Below are positions 1 to 11,678 of a stretch of 64,000 bases of DNA, one piece after another; the stretch's first letter is position 1, and each line of letters starts with the position of its first letter. The DNA is from Anaeramoeba flamelloides (Eukaryota > Metamonada > Anaeramoebidae). The stretch spans positions 9,424,001-9,488,000 of the forward strand of contig JANTQA010000057.1 of assembly GCA_027625915.1 (NCBI GenBank), written 5' to 3'. The position numbers and the translations under genes were made by a program. The notes beneath the pieces were generated by a model that had not been told where the DNA came from, ran no database searches, and saw only the letters and a list, made by a program, of their open reading frames with translations.

Positions 1-44
1 TGAAAAATAGACAATTTAAATAAGTAAAAAAACCCATTTATCGA

Positions 45-165
45 TTATCCTTCCCTTTGAATAACTAAATCTAATCTCTTTTTCATATTTGAAACCAAAT
101 TTTGCATTAATTCATCTGTTACTTCTTTCAAATTTTTCATTTTCATTTTCCAGTTTAACAAAACA
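45..165 (-). CDS. Last exon of an unrecognised minus-strand gene
   Basis: The minus strand shows a likely 3' splice site (TTTTTTCAACAG, rc of 166-177), then 39 open codons and a TAA stop at 45-47. The peptide starts VLLNWKMKMKNLKEVTDELM and ends RLDLVIQREG. It is charged and helical with codon use typical of real exons here, so it looks like the C-terminus of a coiled-coil or helical protein. I do not recognise the family. Upstream exons would lie at higher coordinates, but I could not find them: the next open stretch (232-531) looks like a retroelement fragment. It could also be a chance reading frame, since it is only 121 bases long. What I see is the splice-site-like junction and the frame; that it is a gene is inference. 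Confidence 0.35.
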
Positions 166-231
166 CTGTTGAAAAAATAAAAAAGAGAAAAAATGATTTA
201 TTTTTTTTTTTTTTATTATTTAAGGGAGGAG

Positions 232-531
232 TTATTGACCCCTCTTATTTGCCCGAATTCCTAAATTTTTATTTAGGAATTTAATTAAAGACTCAAAAAT
301 AAGTTTATTACCCACTAAGGCTAATAAAGAGTTTGAATCCTTTTTTATAATAATATTAGAAATATTATTATTATTTAATATATTAGATATATTAATTTTT
401 TTTAATTCAGATATCCAGATTTTGCGATTATTTTCATAGGCTGAGCAGTTCCATAGATTATTTTCATAGGCTGAGCAGTTCCATAGAAAAAATGATTTAT
501 TTGTAAACTTTTCATTGTGAGAGGAAAAACT
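232..531 (-). mobile_element. Fragment resembling the C-terminus of a LINE (non-LTR retrotransposon) reverse transcriptase ORF
   Basis: The minus strand is open for 99 codons without a start codon and ends in TAA at 232-234. The peptide holds the segment SFFLWNCSAYENN followed by RKIWISEL. This resembles the conserved tail of LINE ORF2 proteins, where a Cys/His cluster of the type 'E-T-x-x-H-L-x-x-x-C-P-x-Y-x-x-x-R' follows the polymerase domain. The stretch LWNCSAYENN occurs twice in tandem because the DNA carries a 30-bp direct duplication. After it come an asparagine-rich linker and LLALVGNKLIFESLIKFLNK. There is no polymerase domain beside it, so the copy is 5'-truncated, as is usual for LINEs. 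Assignment rests on one short motif; a host exon is the alternative. Confidence 0.4.
426..485. repeat. Two tandem copies of a 30-bp unit
   Basis: The unit beginning GATTATTTTCATAGGCTGAG occurs at 426-455 and again, identical, at 456-485. The unit length is a multiple of three and lies in the open minus-strand frame of the LINE-like fragment, so it duplicates ten residues without breaking the frame. Confidence 0.95.
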
Positions 532-2238
532 TCAAAACGATACATAAACAATTCAAAATTCAAATATAACATGGACCATTTGTTATGGAATTTAGTTTAT
601 AATTCAAAAATTACAATCGATCCAAAATTTTATTTTTGATCAAAAAAATCTTATTATTAATTATTTAGTAATATCTTAAATTTCAACTCCTTGCGAAATG
701 ACATATTAACAATTGTTCGAAAATTTTAAATTGAACAAAAAAACAATAAAGAATTATAAATCCAAATCAAAAAAAGTTGTAACCAAAATTTGAAGAGATT
801 GGAACATAAAAAAGTATTGAAAAATTTGTTCATATCGCAACTAAAAAAAGTACGATCAATGAAATAATTGCTTACTATCAACTAACTATATTTGGATTTT
901 ATTGTTTAAACAAACTTTTAACATAATATCACTCATTAGAAAAATTTTTGAACCACCAAATGAAATTGATTCTGTAATTGATAAAAGCAAGAGAAAGTAA
1001 AAAAAAAAAAAACAATACAGTAAAAAAATGATAATAATAATGTGAAATCTTAAAAACCATGACGAATTTATTTAGTTCAAACATTTATTTCTCATATACA
1101 AGATAAAATAGTTTTTGGTTAATTCAAGGTGTACTCAAAATTTTGAATTATCGTTTAATTTTTCTAGTGATAAAATGGAGTTTGGCTGAATATCACTAAT
1201 TTCTAATTTTTTCACAAATTAAAATTGGTTTCACAAATTAAAACCATAGTTTTAAAAATATCTTTTCCATGATAAAAAATTTATTTAATTTTATTTATCT
1301 TTTCACAAGATTTAAATATTAAAGAACCAATTCCTGTATTTTTCAAGATATTTTTTTAATATTTTTTGAAATTTTAAGTCATCTTTTCGGAATAAATTAA
1401 AACGAAAATATTACCCCAGTTTTTTCAATTGCTTATTGAATTATCAAGAATTTGTTGATTATCCTAATTTTTTAATATTTTTAGAAATATTTTAGATTAT
1501 CAGCAAAAAAAAAATTGTAATAATCTATATTATTGTGAAAAGATAATTGAAACATTAATTGATAGATTTTTCATGAAAATTATAATATTTCTGTTTATCC
1601 TTATTCTTTTCTTTGAGATAAATAAAAAGAGGTTTTGAAATTTTTTTTTTTTTTTTTGTATTTATCAAAATTCAGATAAATTTGCCTTGGTAATAAATAG
1701 ATTTCCAAAAAATAAAATAAACTAAAATACAATTTAAAGAATGTTCAGACAAAGTTATACCTTCATTAAATCTGACCGGTTTCATGCGAAAAATCCGTTA
1801 TTATTTGAAGTTTTTAATACCATCACTCATCGGATGCAACTTAATTCTTTTGTTCTAAAAAACAATTTTTATCAAAAAAACTCTAAAAACAGAGACATTC
1901 ATTGCTCACCTGCAAAACAATTCAAAAAAAAAATCAATTGCTTTAAAATTTTTTCGAATTCAAGATTAAACTAATTTGAATAATATCAAAGTTTCATCTT
2001 GATATTTATTAATTCTAATTCAGTCAATTGATTTATGAAACCACAATTTATTTAAAAACAATTAAAAGAAAAAAACTTTTTAGTCTATTTGCCACAAAGG
2101 ATATAATTTTGACTTGATATGATTATATTTATTCTTCACTCAATTGTTTTTATTATTTATTTTTTTTATTTTTGTTTTTTTATTTTTTATTTTTTATTTT
2201 TCTTTTTTTCATTTCTTATTTTTATATTTTATTTTTAG
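532..2238. other. AT-rich non-coding stretch, probably V-ATPase E intron
   Basis: I see no recognisable exon, RNA gene or intact element here. A 77-codon plus-strand frame at 1741-1974 is somewhat less AT-rich than its surroundings but matches nothing I know. Because the exon at 2239 needs an upstream partner, this stretch is most simply the 3' part of its intron. No upstream V-ATPase exon could be found between 1 and 2238. Confidence 0.4.
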
Positions 2239-2392
2239 TTCCGGTGGTGTTGTTTTAAATACAGCAAATGGGAAAATCACATGTACAAATACTTTAGATT
2301 ATCGTCTCTTATTAGCGTTTGAAGGATTGTTACCTGAGATAAGAAGATTACTTTTTGAATTTAATGCAGATCAAGTCGATGGAAATTTTTAA
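2239..2392 (+). CDS. ATP6V1E: V-type H+-ATPase subunit E, C-terminal exon (partial)
   Basis: Subunit E is one of the peripheral stalk (stator) subunits of the vacuolar proton pump, holding the catalytic V1 head to the membrane part. After a 3' splice site ending TTTTTAG (2232-2238) the exon encodes SSGGVVLNTANGKITCTNTL, DYRLLLAFEGLLPEIRRLLF and a short tail, ending in TAA at 2390-2392. This matches the family's C-terminus, where a 'GGV' start, an 'NTLxxRL' motif and 'LPEIRxxLF' are conserved. The exon starts with the third base of a codon (phase 2), so about three quarters of the roughly 220-residue protein lies in exons I cannot find in 1-2238. Either the intron runs beyond the left edge, or this is a detached exon. 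The frame is intact and the terminal residues look functional. Confidence 0.85.
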
Positions 2393-2629
2393 TCTATTTT
2401 TACAAATGATGGAAATATTTTATTTTTTTAACAGTAAAAAATAAAAAATGTTGCTTTGTTATTTTATTATTAAAAAATTAATTATGATTTAATTTATAAA
2501 TATTTATAAATTAATAATTTTTTTTTAAACTCTTTTCATATATTTTTTTTCTTTTAAAGAAATAAATTATTTCTAATTTTTTTTTTACATCTTTTTTCAG
2601 AAATGTTATTTTTATTTTTATTTTTTCTT

Positions 2630-2810
2630 CCAAGGGGGGCATTGAATTTCCCTTTACAACCGTTAGGGTTTTCAGGATTCAAAAGAATGGAGTAAAATCA
2701 AAGATTTAACTCTATTCTTTTAAATTAAAAAAAAAAAAACCTAGGCGCTCTAGTGCACTCGACAGCGCCATATATAAATCTACGGCACTTGAAGGCACCC
2801 CCTTTAGGTA
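2630..2810. other. GC-richer pocket with a stem-loop, downstream of V-ATPase E
   Basis: This stretch has a clearly higher GC content than its surroundings, including CCTAGGCGCTCTAGTGCACT and a run near 2797. At 2681-2722 AAAAGAATGGAGTAAAA can pair with TTTAACTCTATTCTTTT across a short loop. No open frame is convincing and it is not a tRNA. It may be a small non-coding RNA or a transposon end. Confidence 0.3.
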
Positions 2811-2872
2811 TTTTTTTTTTAATTTAAGCAACAAACCAAATATTTATAAAATTATCTTTTTATTTCTCAAAT

Positions 2873-2892
2873 TATATATATATATATATATA
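2873..2892. repeat. TA dinucleotide microsatellite
   Basis: A run of TA units directly precedes the TA-flanked element that begins at 2893. Such a run is a natural target for a TA-specific transposase. Confidence 0.8.
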
Positions 2893-3475
2893 AGCTATTT
2901 CCATGAAAGTGGGGCAAATTTATTTTAAAATATATTTATGTAACACATTCTTCAAATAAGGATTTAAATATCCCAAATCCTTAACCACTATTTATAGATT
3001 CTTGATAATAATTCAATTTGTTTGTTAGTATTGTATTGCATAAATAAAATATATTAAAATTTCTAATCTCGATTTTATCTGATATTTTTTTATGGTGAAA
3101 ATTGGTGTTCATTATTTTCTTTTCATTTGAAAAAAGCATTTTCATAACTTGTATAATCCCAACAAAATTTATAATATAATTGAAAACATATAGCTGTGTT
3201 TTTGGGTTTAAAAAATCATTTATTCCCTTTCTATATTTCCGGTTTTTTATTGAAATTGGTCATACATTGCTTTAACCAAAAAAAAGTACTATTTTTTTTT
3301 TCATTTTTTGGGAATATTTCAACTAACATGTTTTGAATTAAATACATAAGTGGTTTGTTCAATCGGAATAAATATTAAACTTAATTTGGTATAGTTGATT
3401 AATGATTATCATCACTAAAAAAGATTATTTTTTATGAAATGTAAAAAAAAATGCCCCACTTTTTTGGAAATACCT
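2893..3475. mobile_element. 583-bp terminal-inverted-repeat element, copy 1 (TA target)
   Basis: The left end reads AGCTATTTCCATGAAAGTGG and the right end, reverse-complemented, reads AGGTATTTCCAAAAAAGTGG, both followed by GGCA. This gives inverted repeats of about 25 bp. TA stands directly outside both ends (2891-2892 and 3476-3477). A second copy lies at 18866-19447 and is similar along its whole length. TA targets and the size point to a non-autonomous Tc1/mariner-type element. I see no transposase with catalytic residues; the frame that is open in copy 2 is interrupted here. Confidence 0.85.
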
Positions 3476-3477
3476 TA

Positions 3478-5465
3478 TATATATAAACTATCTGTTAACT
3501 TTTCCAGAATTAAAAGGATTATAGTGAAATCTTGGAATTTTCCTTTTCTTTTGAATTTTGTAAAAAAATTGTTCTTCTTTTTTGAGTTTTCTATTTATTC
3601 CAATAAAAAATAGAGTATCAGTATTAAACAGAAAACTATATGTGTTATATATATATTGATTAGATAAACAATAGTTATTCCAAACACCAACAAAAATTTG
3701 AAAAAAACTTAGGGAACTCTAGTACACAATTATTTATTTACATTATTATTATTTATAATTTACTTAAAAATATTCTTGACTTTTCCATACAGAGTTATTT
3801 ATTATCAGATTTTACAAAATTGTTTATATTCACATTTAATATTTATAATAGATCCCTTTCCCAATTATTTTTTGATAACCTAATTTTAAGAAAAGTTAAA
3901 ATTTCAGATTTTTGTTTAAAAACAAGAATATCTATTTTTTTTTTAGTTTTATCTCATTATCAAAATTGAAATTCTGACTTGATCTATTTTTTATTCAGTT
4001 TTGTAAAATTATTAATAGAAAATGATGATTATTTCTTTAAAATTTTGTGACTTTTTTTATTTATTCTACCATTAATTGAATCAAAATCTTTTTGATTCAA
4101 ATTATAAATTACTAATCCATCAAATAATTGACAAATTTAGATTCATTTAAATATTATAATTTTACTCCATTTTTTAATTTTTAATGATTAAAAATCTTTT
4201 ATTATAAACATTATCTTTGAAATTATTTAAAATTTTTGAGTATCATTTATTTTCCCCAAGCTCAATTCCTGAATATTTAATTAGGACTAACTGGTTAGTT
4301 ATTAAAGTTTACTCAGTAATTAATTTCAAAAAAAGTGGTCATTTTTTTACATTTCATATAAAATACACTTTATTTCTTGACCCTTTTACTCATTTAAAAA
4401 CCAAAATCGAGTGAATTATTAATAAAGTAATTCAAAACCTCTGATATTTTTATAAAATATTTTCTATAAAATATTACTAAAAAATAAAAAATATATTTTA
4501 TTTTTCCAAAGAATGATGTATGGCCAATTTCTATAAAAAACTAATAAAATGACATGAAAAAAAAATTATTTAAATAATAAAATACAATAATAAAAGTTGA
4601 TTTTTTTAAAAATTTTAACCAGATTAACTATCAAAATATTTTTTTTTTTGATATAAAAATAAGCAAATAAACAAACATTTATCAAAGATAAAAAATCTCA
4701 TATAAAATTGAGATCGGAAATTTTAATATTGTTTATTCAAATAATGTAATACTAATAAATAAAATAAATTATTATTCGTATTCAATGAATTTTTTTAATT
4801 TTACTAAATATTTATATAATTTTACCAGGATTATGTTTATTAATGCTTTTGTTCATGATAAATTGACACCTCTCTTTTGGAAATATCAAATAAAAAGGAG
4901 AATAGTTATTTGAATAAAAATAACAAAAATCTTACCCACATACAATCCAAGAGTAGAAGAATTAATTAAATAACACCTTTTCAAAAAAAAAAAAAATAGA
5001 ATAATTAAAAACCATGTACAAAATAAATTTGATAATAGCTTGAACCAATAAACCCAAACTTAACTATTATTTTTCTTTCTTTCTTTTTTTTTTTCAGAAA
5101 ACATAATTAATTCAAAAATAATATGTTTATAATATCCTCTTTTATCTAATCCACTCTTATATTATTCCATCATTTCATTTTATTTTCTTGTTTATTTCTT
5201 TAAAAAATCATAAACATAATTTCAAACAATAATTGAAAAATTTATATATTTTTTTTATTTATTGATGGAAATGAGAAATTAAAGAAAAATTTATCAAAAT
5301 ATTAAATGAGAAGAAAGATAATTAAAATATTAATAAAAAAAATTATAATATTATATGCATTACCAAATTGTAAAAATATAGACTGTTTTTGTCAACTCTG
5401 GTTATTAAAAGAATTGTATAAAATTAAAGATTTTAACCTATACTTTCAATATCTGAAAAAAGTAT
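3478..5465. other. AT-rich intergenic stretch
   Basis: Read on both strands, it contains short frames with phenylalanine, lysine and isoleucine runs (for example 4217-4414 and 5306-5500) and no family motif, RNA gene or inverted-repeat element that I can support. Confidence 0.5.
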
Positions 5466-5467
5466 TA

Positions 5468-5663
5468 CAGTCAGTTCCACTTTTAAGGCACAAACATTGA
5501 ACGAAATTTAAGGCACAAAAAAAATCTCAAATTAAGGCACAAAATTTGGATTTTTTTTTTTACAATTTATTTTACTAGAATCTGAATATTGTGCCTTAAT
5601 TTGAGATTATTATTGTGCCTTAAATTTCGTTGAATGTTTGTGCCTTAAAAGTGGAACTGACTG
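5468..5663. mobile_element. Palindromic CAGTC MITE, copy A
   Basis: A 196-bp near-palindrome starts CAGTCAGTTCCACTTTTAAG and ends with its reverse complement, with TA on both sides. Inside each arm the unit 'TTAAGGCACAAA' recurs several times. The arms cover nearly the whole element, leaving a short AT loop. CAGT ends with TA targets are typical of Tc1/mariner-derived MITEs. Full or nearly full relatives lie at 18186, 37882, 43716 and 51194, with decayed ones at about 24763, 54028 and 55138. Confidence 0.9.
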
Positions 5664-6079
5664 TATTAAGGTTTTATTGATTTTTCTCTTTATTTAGAAA
5701 AGCTATTGATTGTCCAAATAAAACAGAAAACAACAAGAAAACACAGGCCCTAACCTTTTTTTAATTCCTGAAATATTAAGAAAAATTCAAATATTTTCTT
5801 TTAATTTCTAAAATTAAAAAAAAAACAACCAGAAACTCATTGGAACTCAAGAGAACAACTACAGAATTTAGAAAAAGGAAAATTTTATAAAAAATGTATT
5901 GATATTTAATGATAAATTATATAACGAGTATCTAGCAGATTCTAAATTTTATAAAAGATTTTACAAACAAAAATAAAAATTTTAAAATTTTAGTTTATAC
6001 CAAAATATTATATAGGCTTTTGCATAAGTAAAAAGGTGATGTTTATATTTTAAATTAATATTTTCTGAAATATTATATA

Positions 6080-6625
6080 TGTTTTTTCAGGAAGATTATT
6101 AAATTTCAAATTTGGTCAAATTCTGGTTTTTTTCAAAATAATAAATTCCATTGAAATATATTGACTGTAGGCATTTTAAACACCCATTACATACAGGTTA
6201 AGATATGTTAGGATATGTTATAGTATACTTGGGTGGTTTGGATGGTATACTAGGAAATTTTGGTAAGGGTTTAGAAACAAAAATAATTAAGAGACCAATT
6301 AGACTTTGGCAACTTGTTTTAAGGTGTAAAAATTTTCCAGTTAACTTTTTGTGTTAAAATTGATTTTCGAACATATTTATGAAAATACAAATTCTTGATG
6401 ATTTCGAGATTTTGAATATTATACAAATGAAGTAATAAAATACTGCCAATCACACAAATATCTTTTTGATTTTTTTACCATAAATTATAAAAAACCATTA
6501 AAAATCATCAAACCAATAATAATAATCAAGAAACTCTTCAAAAAGATGAAAAAATTCAATTTGACCAATTTTGAAATTTGATCAAATTTGAAATTTAATA
6601 ATATACCCGTTTTTTCTTATGTTAA
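6080..6625. mobile_element. Foldback element with ~45-bp imperfect inverted ends
   Basis: The left part contains ATTATTAAATTTCAAATTTG followed by GTCAAATT, and the right part carries the same sequence inverted around 6577-6606, with further imperfect pairing outwards (TTTTTTC against its complement). The interior (6202-6360, plus) is open for about 50 codons after a stop and contains YLGGLDGILGNFGKGLETKI, which I do not recognise. It may be a decayed transposon with a coding remnant. Target duplications are not clear. Confidence 0.4.
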
Positions 6626-6927
6626 AATCTTTAAAAGGAAAGTGTTATTGTAGAATTTTTTTAATTCTTAATATTTATTGTAAAAAGAATCGAAGTAAAA
6701 TCATTTTTATAACGAAATCCTATTCTTAAAAAAATAAATTCAAATATTATTTATCAAAAAACTCTATAATATCAAAAAAAAATAAAACAAATAAAAAAAA
6801 AATATCAAAAAAAAAAAAAAAAAAAATAAATAATAAAAATGTTTTTATGTTATTATTTCGAATGAAATTCATGATTATTATTCAATTCTATAAAGTAATC
6901 AAAAAAAAAAAAAAAAAAAATACAAAA

Positions 6928-7731
6928 TCATTTTTTTGATTGAATTAAATTTGCCATTATTAAAATTCTATCTATTAATTTACTTTTGATTTCAAAAATA
7001 TTACAATTAAATAAAAAAACTTGATTATTTTTAGTAATAATTTTAAAACCTTTAGTATTTTCTACAACGTTATGAATGCTTTTTATATATAACGAAAATT
7101 TCAAATCGAATAATTTGAAATAAAAAATCTGGCTATTGGTTAAAACTAGAGAATTATTGTTGGAAACTTTTTGATAAAATTTACATAGATAAGGATTTAA
7201 ATCCAGAGTAAATAATAAAAAAGATCCTTCTGAGAGATTTTTATCATAAGGATACAAAATTTTATTTTTGAAAAAATGTCTAGGCATTCTCTGTCGTTTC
7301 CTTTGTGCTAACTTATCATCTGCAAGTAGCAATGTACTTATCGAATTGAATAGCCAAGATCCATTTAAAGAATTTAATAAGGTATTTGGTATTGATGTAT
7401 ACGTACATTTGATAAGCGAATTTAAATAGTATTGAGTAAGAATGTTTTTAAAAGAAAATTTATCGAAAAAGCAATTCTGATCAATGAATTCTTCGATTTC
7501 AAATGATCCATCAATATCAATAATTGGGGTATTGATAATTTTCATTAATTTGGCGTTACCTGATCTAATTGTTAAATCGAATATCAATTGGTCAATTTTT
7601 AATGATTGAAAATATAACAATTTTGAAAAATTATTTTTGACTAATTCGAACTGTTCAAAATCTTTTTGTATAATTTCCAAAATCGAATCACCATTAATAT
7701 TAATATTATTATTATTATTGTTATCATTATC

Positions 7732-7773
<42 letters not shown>

Positions 7774-8644
7774 TATTAATTCAGTTAAATGAATTTTATT
7801 TATAAATAACAAAATGTTAATTATGGTTTTTTCATCGATTGTAAAATAAAAAGGCTGTAGTTCAATTAAAAAATCACGGAAAAAAGTCACTCCATGGAAT
7901 TGAAAGGATTTAAAATACTTCAAATTAAAAAAATACTTATTCATATTATTTTTATTTTTTAACTCAGAACCCATTGAATAAATTACTTTAGGAAATTGTG
8001 TATTATAATCTTGGCTATTTAATTCGAAACTAAAAATTTGGAATTGGAATTTTTGATCATGTGTGGTAATATTGTTATATAATAAAATCTTTTTAATATT
8101 TAGATATAAAATTTCCTTTGGGGTTTTATTGATTATTGAAAACCCAATTTCAGGTATATTTAATTTAAAGTTAACGAGATGATTGAAATTTTTAATCGAG
8201 CCAAATAAGGATTTTTCAATTTTGCTTTGTAAGGGCGCTTTGTTTTCTTCTTTAATTAACAGTACTCTTGTGGTACCAATACAAAACATTTTTGTAATTA
8301 AATATTTATTATTTTTTAATTTTATTTTTTTATTACATTCTATCAAGTTATTTAAATTTAATTCGATTTTAATATTTCTTTGAAAGGTAAAAATTAATAT
8401 TTTTGGCTTGGTAATATCGATCCAACAATAAGGCATAGAAGTTTTTGAGGAAATTATTTCCTTTTCTAATGTATCTTTTTGACTAATGACAATTCTTTCA
8501 TTCGACTGGTTATCGATATAATAAGGTGGGTTTGAATTAATTTTATTTCTAATGAAAATATAAGTTGTGTATTTTTTAACAATGATATGAATCAAAAAGA
8601 TGTAATAATCAATTTCATTCCCCTTTCCCTTCTCTTTTTTTACC

Positions 8645-8696
<52 letters not shown>

Positions 8697-11613
8697 TTAC
8701 CATCACATTCCCTTTCCTTTTCTTAAATTTATTTTGATAATTAAAATTATTTTTAATTGATTTTCGTTTAATTTTTAACCATTCGTTACCGATTTTATTT
8801 ATTAAAAATCCATTAGACCAATAATAAAGCCTTTTTTTGTTTTGCTTTGTCTCAGTAAATTTAATTGAAATTTTTTTAACAATAGTATTATCAATCCAAT
8901 AATGGTAGGGAACTGCCTGATTGGGCAAAATATTCAAAATAAATTGCTTTTTTTTTGAAATCTTTTGTAATATTTTATTCTCAAAGTATTGACAACAATT
9001 AATTTTAAATTTAGTTTGGTTAATAATGATTAATTTTGGTTTAAAAGTAATAATTTTTGTTCTATTGATTTTCCCCATCCCCGAAGTAATGTTATAGCAA
9101 AATTCAATGCCACTTTTGCCCAAGCAATTAATTCTGACCGACCTAGAAGGGTCTCTTTTTGTAATATGAATTAAATTCAGCCGATTATAGATGTTTTTAA
9201 TTGATAAATTGATTTGGTCTAAACTACAGAAAAATGGGTATTTATTGGAATACTTTTTAATATCTTGCATTTTTTCATTAATTTGGATTATTTTTTTTTC
9301 GTCAAATTTTCTATTTGTTGGGAAATCTGGTATTGTAAACCCGGAGCATAGCTTATTCTTATTTTCAGTATTATGATAAAATAATTTTAATCCGGTGTTA
9401 TTTATTAACCAAGCTTTGCATGAAATGCATGCCTTTAAATTACCCCTTTTAAAAGATCGACACAATTCAAATTTTATTTCCAATTTTCTGTTAAATTGAT
9501 CATAAAGATCAATAATTGTATTATAAATCCTTTTTGATTTGCTATTCTTATTATTACTATATCTAATCTGTGTTTCTTTTTTTGAAGGAATAATAAAATA
9601 AAAAATTGGCAAATCATTTTTTTTTTTAGTTTTATATAATATTTCTTTATTATTGTCAGGGTTTTTAATTGTTAATTCAAATTTACTTAATTTTTTTATT
9701 TGGTATTTGATATATTGGTAATTTTTCACCTTCATTAATTTTAATAGTTTTATTATTTAAAATAAATTTTATTTCAATTGGCAAAAATAAATAATTTTTT
9801 AATATTAAATGTGGCAAGATCACTAACTTCCAAAAAGATAAATTATTGTTATTATATTTATATATATTTAATAAAAAAATATATCCTTGATCATTATTAT
9901 TATTATTATTATTTTCTTGATTAAAAGTATTATTTTTATTATTTTTATTATTATTATTTGTTGTTGTTTTGCATTGCATTTTTCTTCTACCATGTTTTAA
10001 TGATTTTAAATTAATTAATTCTTTTTTATCAAACGTTAAAAAATTATTTAAAAATGGCCTAAAATATATAAAACCTTTATTACAATATTGCTGAGGTATA
10101 CAAATTTCATTATTAGATTTAACAACACCCAAATCAATTGAAGAGTTTTGATTATTAATTTTATTATTATATAAATGTTTAAAATATAATATTTGAAAAT
10201 TAATTTTTGTTGAATTGAATATATTAATGATCGATCTTATAGTAATCAAATGTATTGATTTTTTTGTTTCAATTTGTAAAATGATTTTGATTTTATTTTT
10301 TTCATCATCATCATCTTTATTATTCGTAATATTCTTAATATTGTTATTGCTTTGATTATTTTTATTTTTATTAATTTTTTTTAAAATGTGAATTTCTTTA
10401 GTTGGATAATCTAAAGAACAATTAATATGCTTATTAGTATTATAAATTAATAAACCTATTTCATGATTGAAATTTCTATTTTTTGACAAAAAATTTAATG
10501 GTTTGAATTCATTGTTATTAATATTAAATGACCTTTTTTTATTATTGTTTAAATAATATTTTATATTTAATCCACATTCATTTTTAATCCAATACAATGA
10601 ATTTGCATTTTTTAATTTATTTATTTTCAGTTCATTATTATTATCAAAGTTTTTATTCATATTATTATTATTATTCCCATTATTTATATTACTATTTCTA
10701 TTATGATAGTTTATTGATTTTAAGAAATTAATTCTAGTAAATTTAATATTTTTAATTAAATTATGAGTAATATTAAAATTAATGATTTTTAAAGAATTGA
10801 AATTTAAATCTAGTGAACCAGTTGTAAAATTTTTATTACCTTTTAATTGTATTTTTGTATTTTCTAAAAATGGTTCCCAATAACCATTCTTAAAATTCAT
10901 AAAATTAATTTTTAATTCAGTATTTAATTCAAAATCAAATTGGATTGGTTCGGAATATAATAACGCGTCATAAAGTGAAGGTACATTTCTCATTTTTTTA
11001 AACTTGATAGAATTGCTTTTAATATTTTCCATATTATTATTGACATATTTTGCATTATTAGAATTATTATTATTATTTGTATAATCCAAAAGACTTTTAT
11101 TTGATTTATTATTATTATTATTACTATTATTAGGGCTAGTATGAATATTATTATCAAGATTTTGATCATTTTTGATGTTATTTAATATATTAGAATTAGC
11201 CTTGATTAAAATAGATAATAAATCTAAAGTTCCAAGATTTAATTGATGAAAATAAAGTTCAAAAATTGGCTTATTTAATTGATCCTTTCCTTGGAAATCG
11301 TCAATTATTAAAATTTTTAAACCATTAATTTTAATAACAAATTTTTCAAAAGAATGGATTTTAGATTCTCGAATTTTATCTAATAATCTTTTATTATTAT
11401 CAAAATTTTTATAATCTTGAATCCATACCTTTAATATTTTTTGAAAAAAATTTAACTTTTTTTTTTTAATTTTTTTATTAATTAAAAATTTTTTTTTTTT
11501 TTTCTTCTCTTTTTTATTATGATATTTAAAAAAATTAATATTGCTATCAGTCGAGGATTCAAATGAAAAATTACTATTATCATTAATTGCTAAATAGTCT
11601 TTATTGTTTTTGA

Positions 11614-11678
<65 letters not shown>

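Noticed and set aside
6202-6360. 50-codon frame inside the foldback as a gene
   Set aside because: It begins right after a stop, has no start codon before its best part and no recognisable family; kept only as a possible remnant.
7681-7800. Short ATT runs as separate satellites
   Set aside because: They are the coding Asn runs of VPS13 and need no separate explanation.
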